Assembly: GCF_004519305.1 (NCBI RefSeq)
Contig: NZ_SOZA01000020.1
Span: forward strand, 1 to 64,000
From: Pseudomonas sp. RIT623
Lineage (GTDB): Bacteria; Pseudomonadota; Gammaproteobacteria; Pseudomonadales; Pseudomonadaceae
DNA: 64,000 bases
Direction: 5' to 3'
The notes under the pieces were generated by a model. The model was given only the letters and a program-made list of their open reading frames with translations, ran no database searches and was not told the DNA's origin. Shown one piece after another: positions 1-12,362 of this stretch (within the stretch, counting starts at the first letter, position 1; the number at the start of each line of letters is the position of its first letter). A program made the position numbers and the translations under genes.

Positions 1-61
1 TGAAGCTGGTGGCCGCGATCAGCTGGCGAGGTTGCCAGCGTAGAGTGGGACGAGAGGGCAT
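1..61 (-). CDS. N-terminal fragment of an exported protein, possibly a lytic murein transglycosylase
   Basis: Reading leftwards, an open frame begins at an ATG (positions 59-61) and runs off the window edge. The 20 visible residues start MPSRPTLRWQPRQ and continue LIAATSF. This is a basic start followed by the beginning of a hydrophobic stretch, as in a signal peptide. In related pseudomonads a membrane-bound lytic transglycosylase lies next to the arfA/holA genes, which suggests the identity. Only the N-terminus is visible and no strong ribosome-binding site is seen, so this is a weak call. Confidence 0.4.
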   Translation of the reverse strand, partial: MPSRPTLRWQPRQLIAATSF

Positions 62-123
62 GCACAGATCCAGAATTGCAGGTCAGGTGCCGACCATACC
101 ATGCCTGCGCATTTCATGCCTTT

Positions 124-288
124 TCAGGCGGCCATAAAGCAGGAAGCCTCCCAATCTCTCGATTGGAAGGCTTCGCGGCGGTAGCTGCCTTTGCCTTTTT
201 CGGCCCGTTCCTGGCGGCAGCGGAACAGGGGTTGGGCGATGATCGACTTGGCCTTGTTGGGGCCGTGTTTTTTGGGCTTCTTGCTCAT
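124..288 (-). CDS. arfA: Alternative ribosome-rescue factor A
   Basis: A 54-residue basic protein beginning MSKKPKKHGPNKAKS and ending WEASCFMAA. ArfA enters the mRNA channel of ribosomes stalled on non-stop messages and recruits RF2 when trans-translation by tmRNA fails. The start is supported by GGGAAG about five bases upstream of the ATG. The lysine-rich N-terminus, the central FRCRQERAEKGKGSYRR block and the length fit the family. The gene contains a long perfect-looking hairpin close to its 3' end, which is the hallmark of arfA auto-surveillance. It lies downstream of holA on the same strand. Confidence 0.9.
   Translation of the reverse strand: MSKKPKKHGPNKAKSIIAQPLFRCRQERAEKGKGSYRREAFQSRDWEASCFMAA
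143..174 (-). promoter_or_regulatory. Intragenic arfA stem-loop (non-stop mRNA generator)
   Basis: The two arms, 143-156 and 161-174, are complementary over 14 positions with a single C/A mismatch and enclose a 4-base loop. The hairpin lies inside the coding sequence, covering roughly codons 39-49. In E. coli arfA an equivalent hairpin is cut by RNase III or terminates transcription. This yields a message without a stop codon whose product is degraded through tmRNA, so full activity appears only when tmRNA fails. The structure is seen here; the regulation is inferred from that family. Confidence 0.8.
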
Positions 289-371
289 GGTGGCTTCCCG
301 ATTTGAGTGGATTGCGGGCGCACTCTAGGCCTGTAGCGCTATGTGAGCCAATTGATTGTGTTTATGGCGCT

Positions 372-394
372 CATCGCGGGCGTGACCCGCGATG
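372..394 (-). terminator. Hairpin just after holA
   Basis: A perfect 9-bp stem (CATCGCGGG with CCCGCGATG) with a 5-base loop starts five bases after the holA stop codon. No long T-run follows in the holA direction, so it may act as an RNA-stabilising or weak termination element rather than a classical terminator. Confidence 0.4.
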
Positions 395-398
395 CGCT

Positions 399-1436
399 TT
401 ATTCGGCGGGTAGCGCCAGGCGTTGTCCGGCCATCAGCAGCGACAGCCGCGCCAGGCTGGTCCAGGGCGAGCCTTCGGCCTGGCCCTTGATCTGCGCGTC
501 GATGCGCTGGGCATCCTGCAGCAGCATGGCCCAGCGCTGCGCCGAGAGGCGTTGCAGCGCCTTGCTGACCAGCGGCCGGCGTTTGTCCCACACCGGTGGC
601 CGGGCCTGGCTGAATGCCTTGTCCAGCGGCACGCCCTGGCTGAACTGTTGCGCCAGCCCCGCCAGCAGGCGCAATTCGCGGGCCAGCGCCCAGAGGATCA
701 CCGGTGGCTCGACGCCTTCGCCACGCAATCCCTCGAGCATGCGCAAGGCGTGCGCCGCTTCGCCGTTGAGGATGGCATCGACCAGGCCGAAGACATCGAA
801 GCGGGCGCTGTCGGCCACCGCCGCCTGCACCGTCTCGACGGTGATCTGGTTGCCTTCGGCGAGCAACTTGAGCTTCTCGATCTCCTGGGCCGCCGCCAGC
901 AGGTTGCCCTCGACCCGCGCAGCGATCAGGTCCACGGCGTCACGCTGAGCCGACAGGCCAGCCTGGGACAGGCGCTGGTTGATCCACTGGGGCAACTGCT
1001 GGGCGTCCACCGGCCAGATCTGGATGAACTGGCACTGGCCGCCCTCGATCAACGCCTTGCCCCACTTGGTCTTCTGCGCGCTGCCGTCGAGCTTGGGCAG
1101 GCTGATCAGCAGCAAGGTGTCTTCGGCGGGTTTGGCGCAGTACTCGATCAGCGCAGCTGCGCCTTTGTCGCCGGGCTTGCCGGAGGGCAGGCGCAGTTCC
1201 AGCAGGCGGCGCTGGGCGAACAGCGACAGGCTGGCACCGGCCAGCAGCAGGTTGCCCCAGTCGAAGTTGGCGTCGGCACTGAACACCTGGCGTTCGTCGT
1301 AGCCTTGCTGGCGCGCCGCGGCGCGAATGGCGTCGGCGGCTTCCTGGCACAGCAGCGGGTCGTCGCCACTGACGATATAGACAGGCGCAAGCGTGCCTTG
1401 CAGGTGCTTGTTGAGTTGGGCGGGGGCGAGCTTCAT
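399..1436 (-). CDS. holA: DNA polymerase III delta subunit
   Basis: 345 residues, normal for HolA. Delta is the wrench of the clamp loader: with gamma/tau and delta-prime it opens the beta sliding clamp and loads it on primed DNA. The N-terminus MKLAPAQLNKHL, followed by YIVSGDDPLLCQEAADAIR, is the typical HolA start. The protein continues with the AAA+-like domain and an all-alpha C-terminal collar domain. It is 37 bp downstream of lptE and in the same orientation as leuS, the usual leuS-lptE-holA operon of gamma-proteobacteria. Confidence 0.95.
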   Translation of the reverse strand: MKLAPAQLNKHLQGTLAPVYIVSGDDPLLCQEAADAIRAAARQQGYDERQVFSADANFDWGNLLLAGASLSLFAQRRLLELRLPSGKPGDKGAAALIEYCAKPAEDTLLLISLPKLDGSAQKTKWGKALIEGGQCQFIQIWPVDAQQLPQWINQRLSQAGLSAQRDAVDLIAARVEGNLLAAAQEIEKLKLLAEGNQITVETVQAAVADSARFDVFGLVDAILNGEAAHALRMLEGLRGEGVEPPVILWALARELRLLAGLAQQFSQGVPLDKAFSQARPPVWDKRRPLVSKALQRLSAQRWAMLLQDAQRIDAQIKGQAEGSPWTSLARLSLLMAGQRLALPAE

Positions 1437-1473
1437 GGCGAAGGGCGGGGCACCTCAGGTGCCCCGTTCGGGC

Positions 1474-2079
1474 TCAGGGAGCCGGGATTTCCAGGGGCGA
1501 TTGCTGCGGCGTCTCGTCCTGGATGCGCTGGGCTTCGCGCAGGGCGCGGGCTTCGGCTTCGGCACGCTCGTTGGCCTTGCGTTGCAAGTGCTCGAGGTGC
1601 TGCGGGGTCAGTTGTTGCAGGCGGGCCATCATGCTTTGCACCAGGTCGTGGCGGATCTCTTCGCGAACCTGGTTGGCTTCTTGGCCGGAGCCATTGATGT
1701 TGTTGCCGTCGTAGACGTAGTACTTCTGCACTTGCAGCTTGTCTTCGAGCAGCAGGGTGTCGTTCTGGCCTTGCAGTGCATAATTCAGCACGGTGGTCAG
1801 CTCGTACTCCGCCGAACGGCTACCTCCGGTATAGGTGGCGGCGCGCTGGGTTTCCTGCTCGTTGGTCAGCACCAGCTTGTAGGGGGCCGAGGCGTACACC
1901 TTGACGCCGCTGCTTTCCAGGGCGCGACGCAGTTGCATCACGGTGGCGCCGTACTGGTTACGGGCGCTGAGGTCCAGCTCCTTGATGCTCAGTTCGTTGG
2001 TGCCGGTGCCGCGCAGCTGGAAACCGCAGGCGCTGAGCATGACGGCCAGGCCCATTACCAGCAGATTGCGTTTGATCAT
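1474..2079 (-). CDS. lptE: LPS assembly lipoprotein LptE
   Basis: 201 residues. A short signal peptide ends in a lipobox LSAC with the lipidated cysteine at residue 18, followed by GFQLRGTG, a typical LptE mature start. LptE plugs the LptD barrel in the outer membrane and helps deliver lipopolysaccharide to the cell surface. The C-terminal third is rich in Q, E and A with a predicted helical character. It sits 61 bp after leuS and 37 bp before holA, so it is probably cotranscribed with both. Confidence 0.93.
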   Translation of the reverse strand: MIKRNLLVMGLAVMLSACGFQLRGTGTNELSIKELDLSARNQYGATVMQLRRALESSGVKVYASAPYKLVLTNEQETQRAATYTGGSRSAEYELTTVLNYALQGQNDTLLLEDKLQVQKYYVYDGNNINGSGQEANQVREEIRHDLVQSMMARLQQLTPQHLEHLQRKANERAEAEARALREAQRIQDETPQQSPLEIPAP

Positions 2080-2140
2080 GTTGTTGCTCCCTCGTGGACC
2101 GATTACGCCCGCCTGCGCCCTGCGCCGGCGGGCGTTGCCA

Positions 2141-4963
<2,823 letters not shown>

Positions 4964-4985
4964 TTACCTTCAATGAGGTGAACGG

Positions 4986-5300
4986 ATGGGAGAGTCGCAG
5001 CTAACCACGAGCAAACCGGAGCTTTACGAACGCCTGATCGACCGCCTGGGCCTGGCGCTGGAAGTGGCCAGGACCTCGGTCAGATTGCGCGACGAGATGC
5101 CCGCCGAACTGGAGTTGCGTGGCCTGAGCCATGCCGAGTTCGAAGTGATCAAGGCCTACCTGGAATCCCTCCCGGAGGGCCGTTTTGCCAGCGCCGGTGC
5201 TTATCCGCAGCCGCAACCGTCCTCGGCCAGAATCGTCTGGCTCAAGGATCGCAAGCGTTCCGCCGCCCCAGCAAGCGCGCGGACACTGCCGTCCCGATAG
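4986..5300 (+). CDS. Conserved hypothetical protein, 104 aa
   Basis: A small soluble protein, MGESQLTTSKPELYERLIDRL..., divergently transcribed from leuS. A good ribosome-binding site GAGGTG lies five bases before the ATG. The first 70 residues look helical and acidic. The C-terminal part is proline- and basic-rich and probably unstructured. No catalytic motif or signal peptide is visible and I do not recognise the family. Its position between leuS and the ydcF-like gene matches small hypotheticals found at this locus in other pseudomonads, which supports a real gene. Confidence 0.65.
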   Translation: MGESQLTTSKPELYERLIDRLGLALEVARTSVRLRDEMPAELELRGLSHAEFEVIKAYLESLPEGRFASAGAYPQPQPSSARIVWLKDRKRSAAPASARTLPSR

Positions 5301-5415
5301 TCGATCAGGGTTGTAGTCGCTGGTACTTCACAGGTGTCGCTATCGATCGGCGCCGGTTGCCCTTGAGGCCCGGTGCCGATCCTCTTAGGCTGCACGCCTT
5401 CCATGGAGGTGTGTG

Positions 5416-6177
5416 ATGCCGTTTCGCTTTTTCCTCAAACAATGGCTGATGCCGCCCGGCGTGCTGTTGCTGTTGCTGCTGGCTGCCTGGTGGTGGCGCC
5501 GGCGTCGGCCACGGCTGGCGGCGGCCTGCTTCGCCCTGGGCCTGGGCGGCTTGTGGCTGATGAGCTTGCCGTGGGTGGTGGAGCATGCTGCCCGGGCGCT
5601 CGAAACCGAGCCGGCGTTGCGTGTCGATGACTGGGCCAGCCTGGCGTCCAGGGGCGATGCCATAGTGGTGCTCGGGGCCGGGCGTGACCGGGGTGACTCG
5701 GCCTGGGCCGATGCCGATCAGCCGAGCTACATGGCGCTGGAGCGCATGCGCTATGCCGCCCAATTGGCCAAGGCCTCAGGGTTGCCGGTGCTGACCAGCG
5801 GCGGTTTGCACTATGGCACGCCGCCTAGCGAAGCGCAGATGATGGCCGAGCGCCTGCAGGCCGACTTTGGCGTGCAGGTCAGCTGGAAGGAGCAGGCTAG
5901 CCGGACCACTTGGGAAAATGCGCTATTCAGCGCCAAGCTGGTGCAGCCGTTGGGCATCCGCCGCGTGGTGGTGGTGACCCAGGCCTGGCACATGCAACGT
6001 GCGCGCTGGAGTTTTGAGCGGGCTGGGTTCGAGGTGGTGCCGGCGCCGGTGGGTTTTCTCGGGCGCGATCATGCGCGACCGTTCGCCGGGTTGCTGCCGG
6101 AAAGCCGGGCGATGTGGCAGAGCGGGCAGTTGCTGAACGAGGCGGTGGGGTTGCTGGGGTATCGGTTGTTCTACTGA
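5416..6177 (+). CDS. YdcF family membrane-anchored protein (DUF218)
   Basis: 253 residues. Two N-terminal membrane segments (about residues 8-24 and 32-50, separated by an arginine-rich WWWRRRR linker) precede a DUF218 domain. Domain motifs include IVVLGAGRD, LPVLTSGGL, SRTTWENALFSA and VVVVTQAWHMQRA. The family includes ElyC/SanA-type envelope proteins linked to lipid carrier and peptidoglycan homeostasis, with the soluble domain on one side of the inner membrane. The ATG was chosen over the GTG one codon earlier because GGAGGT sits six bases before it. It converges with lnt. Confidence 0.85.
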   Translation: MPFRFFLKQWLMPPGVLLLLLLAAWWWRRRRPRLAAACFALGLGGLWLMSLPWVVEHAARALETEPALRVDDWASLASRGDAIVVLGAGRDRGDSAWADADQPSYMALERMRYAAQLAKASGLPVLTSGGLHYGTPPSEAQMMAERLQADFGVQVSWKEQASRTTWENALFSAKLVQPLGIRRVVVVTQAWHMQRARWSFERAGFEVVPAPVGFLGRDHARPFAGLLPESRAMWQSGQLLNEAVGLLGYRLFY

Positions 6178-6197
6178 TGTCCTGCGTACACGGCCCC

Positions 6198-6228
6198 CTG
6201 TAGGAGCGGCACGAGGCCGCTCCTACAG
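6198..6228. repeat. REP palindrome between convergent genes
   Basis: A perfect 13-bp inverted repeat (CTGTAGGAGCGGC and its complement) with a 5-base loop sits between the convergent ydcF-like and lnt genes. It is the simplest form of the GTAGGAGC repeat family found throughout this window. In this position it may also act as a bidirectional transcription-end or mRNA-stabilising structure. Confidence 0.8.
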
Positions 6229-6242
6229 GAGGGCGTCGTGGA

Positions 6243-7760
6243 TCAGACGGTCTTGGCAATTCGCCCGGCCAGCAGCGCCCAGCCCAGCAGCAAGGCACAG
6301 ACGATCGCCAGCGGCCACGAGCGCCATTGCAGGTAGGGCGTCAGTTGCTGCATCGGTACCACTTCGCCGTACAGCACCGCGCGCTGGAACTGCGGGACCT
6401 GGGTGGTGATCCTGCCGAACGGGTCGATCAGCGCGGTCACGCCGTTGTTGGTGGCGCGGATCATCCAGCGCCCAGCTTCCAGGGCACGCATCTGGGCCAT
6501 CTGCAGGTGTTGCAGCGGGCCGATCGAGGTGCCGAACCAGGTGTCGTTGCTGATGGTCAGCAGCAGGTCGCTGCGTGCGGCAAGGCCGGCGGCGAACTCC
6601 GGGTAGACCACTTCGTAGCAGATGTACGGGGCGACCTGGTAACCCTTGGCCTGCAACAGCGGCTGGTCCTCGGGGCCACGGGCGAAGTCCGACATCGGCA
6701 GGTTGAAGAACTCGATCAGGCCACGCAGCATGTCCTGCAGCGGTACATATTCGCCGAACGGCACCAGCTTCTGCTTGAGGTAGGTGCCGTCGCCTTCACC
6801 CGTGGCGGTGACGCCGTTGTAGTAGCGACGCTGCTGGTGCACCACCTGGCGTACCGGCACCCCGGTGATCAGCGCCGAATGCCGCTCGGCGGCAAAGGCG
6901 CCCATCATGTCGATGTAGCCCTGGGCCTGGTCCTTGAGCACGGGCACGGCGGTTTCCGGCCATACCAGCAGGTCGACGGGCTTGGAGCTGAAACTCATGT
7001 CGCGGTACAACGCCAGTTGCGCGTTGACGTGCGCCGGGTCCCATTTCAGGTCCTGCTCGACGTTGCCTTGCAGGGCGGCGACCTTGAGTGGGTCTCCAGC
7101 GGGGGTGGTCCAGGCGTGGTCTTTCAAGGCCAGGCCGATGCCCCAGGGCGCCAGCAGCAACAGCACGCCTACGGCCAGGAACGCCCGGCGCTCGCGCAGA
7201 CGATACAGGTTGCACAGCAAGGCGGCGCTCAGGGCCAGGACGAACGACACCAGCCACACGCCACCCAGTGGGGCGAGCCCGGCAAGCGGGCCATCGAGCT
7301 GGCTGTAGCCGGCATAGAGCCAGGGGAAGCCGGTGAGGAACCAGCCGCGAAACGCTTCTTGCAGCAGCCACAGGGCGGCGAAGCCCAGGGCGTCGGCCAG
7401 CGGTGCTTCGTCGCGGCGCAGCCAGCGCGCCCAGAGCCAGGCGGGCAGGGCGAAGAACAATGCCAGGCAGGCGAAGAACGCCAGCAACAGCAGGATCGCC
7501 AACAGCGGCGAGGCGCCGCCGTAGGTGTTCATGCTGACGTAGATCCACCAGGTGCCGGCGCCGTACAGGCCAAAGCCGAAGCACCAGCCACGGCCCAGGG
7601 CCTGGCGCGGGGTGAGGGTGCGCAGGCCGGCGTAGAACAGGGCGATGGACAGCAGCGCCAGCGGCCAGATGTCGAACGGTGCCAGGGCCAGGAGGGTGGA
7701 GGCGCCGGCCGCCATGGCCAGCAGGTTACCGGGCCAGCCGGGGCGGGTGATCCAGCGCAT
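6243..7760 (-). CDS. lnt: Apolipoprotein N-acyltransferase
   Basis: 505 residues. An N-terminal block of about six membrane helices is followed by a periplasmic carbon-nitrogen hydrolase domain and a C-terminal membrane helix. The catalytic triad is recognisable: Glu in WPETAVP, Lys in KQKLVPFGEY and Cys in PYICYEVVYPE. The enzyme transfers the third acyl chain to the N-terminal cysteine of lipoproteins. This completes lipoprotein maturation, including that of LptE encoded nearby. It lies 8 bp after corC in the phoH-ybeY-corC-lnt operon. Confidence 0.96.
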   Translation of the reverse strand: MRWITRPGWPGNLLAMAAGASTLLALAPFDIWPLALLSIALFYAGLRTLTPRQALGRGWCFGFGLYGAGTWWIYVSMNTYGGASPLLAILLLLAFFACLALFFALPAWLWARWLRRDEAPLADALGFAALWLLQEAFRGWFLTGFPWLYAGYSQLDGPLAGLAPLGGVWLVSFVLALSAALLCNLYRLRERRAFLAVGVLLLLAPWGIGLALKDHAWTTPAGDPLKVAALQGNVEQDLKWDPAHVNAQLALYRDMSFSSKPVDLLVWPETAVPVLKDQAQGYIDMMGAFAAERHSALITGVPVRQVVHQQRRYYNGVTATGEGDGTYLKQKLVPFGEYVPLQDMLRGLIEFFNLPMSDFARGPEDQPLLQAKGYQVAPYICYEVVYPEFAAGLAARSDLLLTISNDTWFGTSIGPLQHLQMAQMRALEAGRWMIRATNNGVTALIDPFGRITTQVPQFQRAVLYGEVVPMQQLTPYLQWRSWPLAIVCALLLGWALLAGRIAKTV

Positions 7761-7768
7761 GGTGTTCC

Positions 7769-8608
7769 TTAACGGTTGATCGGGGTCAGACGCAGCAAGT
7801 GTATCCGCCGGCTGTCAGCGTTGAGAATACGGAAGCGGTAGCCGCCGATCTCGGTGGTCTCGTTGCGCTTGGGCAGGTGGCCGAAGGCGCTCATCACCAG
7901 GCCGCCGACGGTGTCGAACTCGTCGTCGGAGAACTCGCTGTCGAAGAACTCGTTGAAGTTCTCGATCGGGGTCAGTGCCTTGACCAGGAAGTCGCCGCTG
8001 GGCAGCGGCTTGATGTAGCTGTCTTCCTCGACGTCGTGCTCGTCCTCGATGTCGCCGACGATCTGCTCGAGCACATCCTCGATGGTCACCAGGCCCGCCA
8101 CGCCGCCGTATTCGTCGATGACCACGGCCATGTGGTTGTGGTTGGCGCGAAACTCGCGCAGCAGCACGTTCAGGCGCTTGGACTCGGGCACGAAGGTGGC
8201 CGGGCGCAGCAGGTCCTTGATGTTGAAGCTGTCGCCGTTCTCCTTGAGGATCAGCGGCAGCAGGTCCTTGGCGAGCAGGATGCCAAGCACATCGTCATGG
8301 CTCTCGCCGATCACCGGGTAGCGCGAGTGCGCGGCGTCGATCACCGCCGGCAGGAACTCGCGTGGCGATTGGCTGGCCTTGATGCTGATCATCTGCGAGC
8401 GCGGCACCATGATGTCGCGCACCTGCAGGTCGGCGACCTGAATGGCGCCTTCGACGATGGTCAGCGCTTCGCTGTCGAGCAGCTTGTTCTGATGGGCTTC
8501 GCGCAGCAGCTCGAGGAGCTCCTGGCGGTTTTTCGGCTCATGGGCAAAAGCCTGGGTCAGTTTACCCAGCCAGGACTTTTGCCCGTTGCTCGATCGATCT
8601 TCGCTCAT
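7769..8608 (-). CDS. corC: CorC/HlyC family CBS-domain protein
   Basis: 279 residues. A short N-terminal region is followed by two CBS domains (DIMVPRSQM... and ...DEYGGVAGLVTIEDVLEQIVGDIEDE) and a CorC_HlyC C-terminal domain (roughly residues 195-279, GGLVMSAFGHLPKR). The family is associated with magnesium and cobalt efflux. This short form lacks the DUF21 membrane domain and probably acts as a soluble regulator. The place between ybeY and lnt is its conserved position. Confidence 0.92.
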   Translation of the reverse strand: MSEDRSSNGQKSWLGKLTQAFAHEPKNRQELLELLREAHQNKLLDSEALTIVEGAIQVADLQVRDIMVPRSQMISIKASQSPREFLPAVIDAAHSRYPVIGESHDDVLGILLAKDLLPLILKENGDSFNIKDLLRPATFVPESKRLNVLLREFRANHNHMAVVIDEYGGVAGLVTIEDVLEQIVGDIEDEHDVEEDSYIKPLPSGDFLVKALTPIENFNEFFDSEFSDDEFDTVGGLVMSAFGHLPKRNETTEIGGYRFRILNADSRRIHLLRLTPINR

Positions 8609-8635
8609 GGCGGTTACTCGTGATCCTTGCAGTGT

Positions 8636-9101
8636 TCAGTGTGTGATTGAGTCGGTTTCGTCGTCGGCGTATGGGTCGGGGTGACCCAGTTCGGCCAGCA
8701 ATTCTCGTTCCAGCGCTTCCATCTCCTCGGCCTCCTCATCTTCGATGTGGTCGTAGCCGAGCAGGTGCAGGCAGCCATGGATGACCAGGTGTGCCCAGTG
8801 CGCTTCCAGGGTTTTGCCCTGTTCGGCGGCCTCGCGCTCGACCACCGGCACGCAGATGACCAGATCGCCCAGCAGCGGAATGTCGAGCAGGTCGTCGGGT
8901 ACATCGGCTGGGAAGGACAATACGTTGGTGGCGTAGTCCTTGTGCCGGTAGGTGTGGTTCAGTTCGCGGCCTTCGGTTTCATCCACCAGGCGGATGGTCA
9001 TCTCCGAGTCGGCGCTGCGCTGGCGCAGGGCCAGTTCGCACCAGCGGCGGAAGGCGGCGTCATCGGGAGCGGTGGCGTCGGTGGCCCGTTGCAGGTCGAG
9101 T

Positions 9102-9109
<8 letters not shown>
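8636..9109 (-). CDS. ybeY: Endoribonuclease YbeY
   Basis: 157 residues with the zinc-binding signature [11 protein letters not shown] (H3xH5xH). This identifies the metalloenzyme that takes part in 16S rRNA 3'-end maturation and 70S ribosome quality control. The ARG-like block [15 protein letters not shown] is also typical. Its first codons overlap the end of the phoH-like gene by 8 bp, so translation is likely coupled. The acidic C-terminal tail follows the usual family boundary. Confidence 0.95.
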
Positions 9110-10100
<991 letters not shown>

Positions 10101-10259
10101 GGTCGTTTTTAGCCGCTCGACGGCAATGAATGTGAACTCAAGAATAACCCTTGCGTGGCAGTGGTGAAAGCACTGAAACGATCAAGGGTCGGCGCAGTGT
10201 GGCAAGGCCAGTTGACGAATCGATGATGCCAGTGTGACCGTTGCCCGGCGGGATGCCGC

Positions 10260-10805
10260 TCAGGGCAGGGGGGAAAAGGGCGTGCGCCCTTCGGCGTTCT
10301 GCAGTTCCAGCAGGTACTTGCGGAAGATCTGGCCGAGCACCTGGGTGGCGTGCTCGAGTTCGTCGCGCGGCATCTGCTCGGTGACTTCGTCGGCCATGTC
10401 CAGGGCATCCTCGGCACCGTTGACCGCGGCGATCTTCAGCAGGATATAGGCCTGCACGTTGTTGGCCTTGACCCCTTCGCCATGGAAGAACATCGAGCCG
10501 AGTCGGTACTGGGCCTGGGCCTGGCCTTGCAGCGAGGCTTTCTCGAACCACTTGAGGGCGTTGTCCAGTTGGCGTGGCGTGGCGCTGTAGTAGAACTCAC
10601 CCAGTTCGTACTGGGCTTCGGCATCCCCGCTTTGCGCCGCTTGCTCACAGGCTTTCAGCGCGCTCTCCCGGTCCTCGGGCGCCGCGTCGAGGGTGCAGCG
10701 GCCCGCCGCCGGAATCAGCAGCGAATTACCGCCCTCCGCCAGGGCCAGCAGGGGCTGAAGAAGCAACAGGCAGCCCAAGGTCAGGGCGCGGCCGGTGCGG
10801 TTCAT
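10260..10805 (-). CDS. Exported Sel1/TPR-like repeat protein
   Basis: 181 residues from MNRTGRAL. A signal peptide covers roughly residues 1-24 and ends near LALAEGG. Sel1-like repeats follow, including AEAQYELGEFYYS and AQAQYRLGSMFFHGEGV. A helical C-terminal segment carries LEHATQVLGQIFRKYL. Such repeats form periplasmic protein-protein scaffolds; no partner is evident. The longer frame upstream of this ATG lacks a signal peptide, so the internal start is preferred. It is downstream of hemL in a conserved pseudomonad order. Confidence 0.82.
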   Translation of the reverse strand: MNRTGRALTLGCLLLLQPLLALAEGGNSLLIPAAGRCTLDAAPEDRESALKACEQAAQSGDAEAQYELGEFYYSATPRQLDNALKWFEKASLQGQAQAQYRLGSMFFHGEGVKANNVQAYILLKIAAVNGAEDALDMADEVTEQMPRDELEHATQVLGQIFRKYLLELQNAEGRTPFSPLP

Positions 10806-10928
10806 GGGGATCGACTTACCTCTGCAAAGCTGCGGCCAATGTCTCTGGTGGCACATTATGGGATAAGCAGCGCCTACCTTACAAAGTTTTACTCAGATTT
10901 CTGTCCTGCTGGCGAATCGGCTGACTAT

Positions 10929-11045
10929 GTAGGAGCGGCCTTGTGTCGCGAAAGGGCTGCGAAGCAGCCCCTGGGATTTCAGTTTTGATGAGAACAATGC
11001 CGGGGCCGCTTTGCGGCCCGTTCGCGGCACAAAGCCGCTCCTACC
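10929..11045. repeat. REP pair (BIME-like)
   Basis: Two inverted REP units flank a short spacer. The left unit starts GTAGGAGCGGCC and contains a GGGCTGC/GCAGCCC stem. The right unit ends GCCGCTCCTAC and contains a CGGGGCCGC stem. The pair lies between the Sel1 gene and the end of hemL. Confidence 0.8.
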
Positions 11046-11061
11046 TGGGCGGTGTGAAGGC

Positions 11062-12345
11062 TTACTTCAGCTTGGCGAACGCCCGCTCAGCCGCATCCAG
11101 GGTGATCTGCAGCTCCTTGTCGCCGTGGGCGATGGAGGTGAAGCCGGCCTCGAACGCGCTGGGCGCCAGGTATACGCCACCGTCGAGCATCAGGTGGAAG
11201 AAGCGCTTGAAGCGCTCGGCATCGCTGGCCATCACGTCGTCGAAGGTGACGATGTCGTCCGCACCGCTGAAGTACAGGCCGAACATGGCGCCGGCTTGGG
11301 TGGTGACGAACGGGATGCCGGCGGCATCGGCACGCTGTTGCAGGCCGTCGAGCATGCGGCTGGTGAAGGCGCTCAGTTCGTCATGGAAGCCCGGGCGGCT
11401 GATCAGCTTCAGGGTGGTCAGGCCGGCGGCCATGGCCAGTGGGTTGCCCGACAGGGTACCGGCCTGGTAGACCGGGCCGAGCGGGGCGATGCAGCCCATG
11501 ATCTCGCGCTTGCCACCGAAGCAGCCGACCGGCATGCCGCCGCCGACGATCTTGCCGAAGGTCGACAGGTCGGGGGTGATGCCGTAGTGGCCCTGGGCGC
11601 CGCCAAGGGAGACGCGGAAACCGGTCATCACTTCATCGAAGATCAGCACTACGCCATGCTTGTCGCACAGGCTGCGCAGGCCTTCGAGGAAGCCCGGCGC
11701 CGGCGGCACGCAGTTCATGTTGCCGGCCACGGGCTCGACGATGATGCAGGCCACGGTCTGGCCGACCTCGGCAAGGGTCTTCTCGACCGCGGCGATGTCG
11801 TTGAACGGCAGCGTCAGGGTGTGCTTGGCGAAGTCCGCCGGCACCCCGGCCGAGCTCGGCACGCCCTGGGTCAGCAGGCCGGAACCGGCCTTGACCAGCA
11901 GGCTGTCGGAGTGACCGTGGTAGCAGCCTTCGAACTTGATGATCGCGTCACGGCCGGTGTAGCCACGGGCCAGGCGGATGGCGCTCATGGTGGCTTCGGT
12001 GCCGGAGCTGACCATGCGCACCATTTCCATCGACGGCACGATCGAGCAGACCAGGTCGGCCATCTCGGTTTCCATGGCGGTCGGCGCGCCGTAGGACAGG
12101 CCGTGCTCCAGCTGCTTGCGCACCGAATCCAGGACCTCGGGATGGGCATGGCCAAGGATCATCGGGCCCCAGGAGCCGACATAGTCGACATAGCGCTTGT
12201 CGTCTTCATCGATGACATAGGCGCCTTCGGCGTGCTTGAAGAACAGCGGCGTGCCGCCGACGCTCTTGAAGGCGCGGACTGGTGAGTTGACGCCGCCGGG
12301 GATGTGTTTCTGGGCTTGGGCGAACAGGGCTTCGGAACGGGACAT
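11062..12345 (-). CDS. hemL: Glutamate-1-semialdehyde 2,1-aminomutase
   Basis: 427 residues from [12 protein letters not shown]; the eight codons upstream are discarded because this start matches the family. It is a PLP-dependent class III aminotransferase that isomerises glutamate-1-semialdehyde to 5-aminolevulinate, the C5 route to haem. Landmarks are [13 protein letters not shown] near the N-terminus, [12 protein letters not shown], the FDEVMTGF block, the PLP-lysine region [10 protein letters not shown] and [10 protein letters not shown]. It follows thiE by 17 bp. Confidence 0.97.
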   Translation of the reverse strand: MSRSEALFAQAQKHIPGGVNSPVRAFKSVGGTPLFFKHAEGAYVIDEDDKRYVDYVGSWGPMILGHAHPEVLDSVRKQLEHGLSYGAPTAMETEMADLVCSIVPSMEMVRMVSSGTEATMSAIRLARGYTGRDAIIKFEGCYHGHSDSLLVKAGSGLLTQGVPSSAGVPADFAKHTLTLPFNDIAAVEKTLAEVGQTVACIIVEPVAGNMNCVPPAPGFLEGLRSLCDKHGVVLIFDEVMTGFRVSLGGAQGHYGITPDLSTFGKIVGGGMPVGCFGGKREIMGCIAPLGPVYQAGTLSGNPLAMAAGLTTLKLISRPGFHDELSAFTSRMLDGLQQRADAAGIPFVTTQAGAMFGLYFSGADDIVTFDDVMASDAERFKRFFHLMLDGGVYLAPSAFEAGFTSIAHGDKELQITLDAAERAFAKLK

Positions 12346-12362
12346 GGGATCTTCTCTCGAAA

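Noticed and set aside
423..1697. Long plus-strand open frame over holA and lptE
   Set aside because: It is the complement of two clear minus-strand genes in high-GC DNA; its amino-acid composition is shadow-like and there is no ribosome site or family motif.
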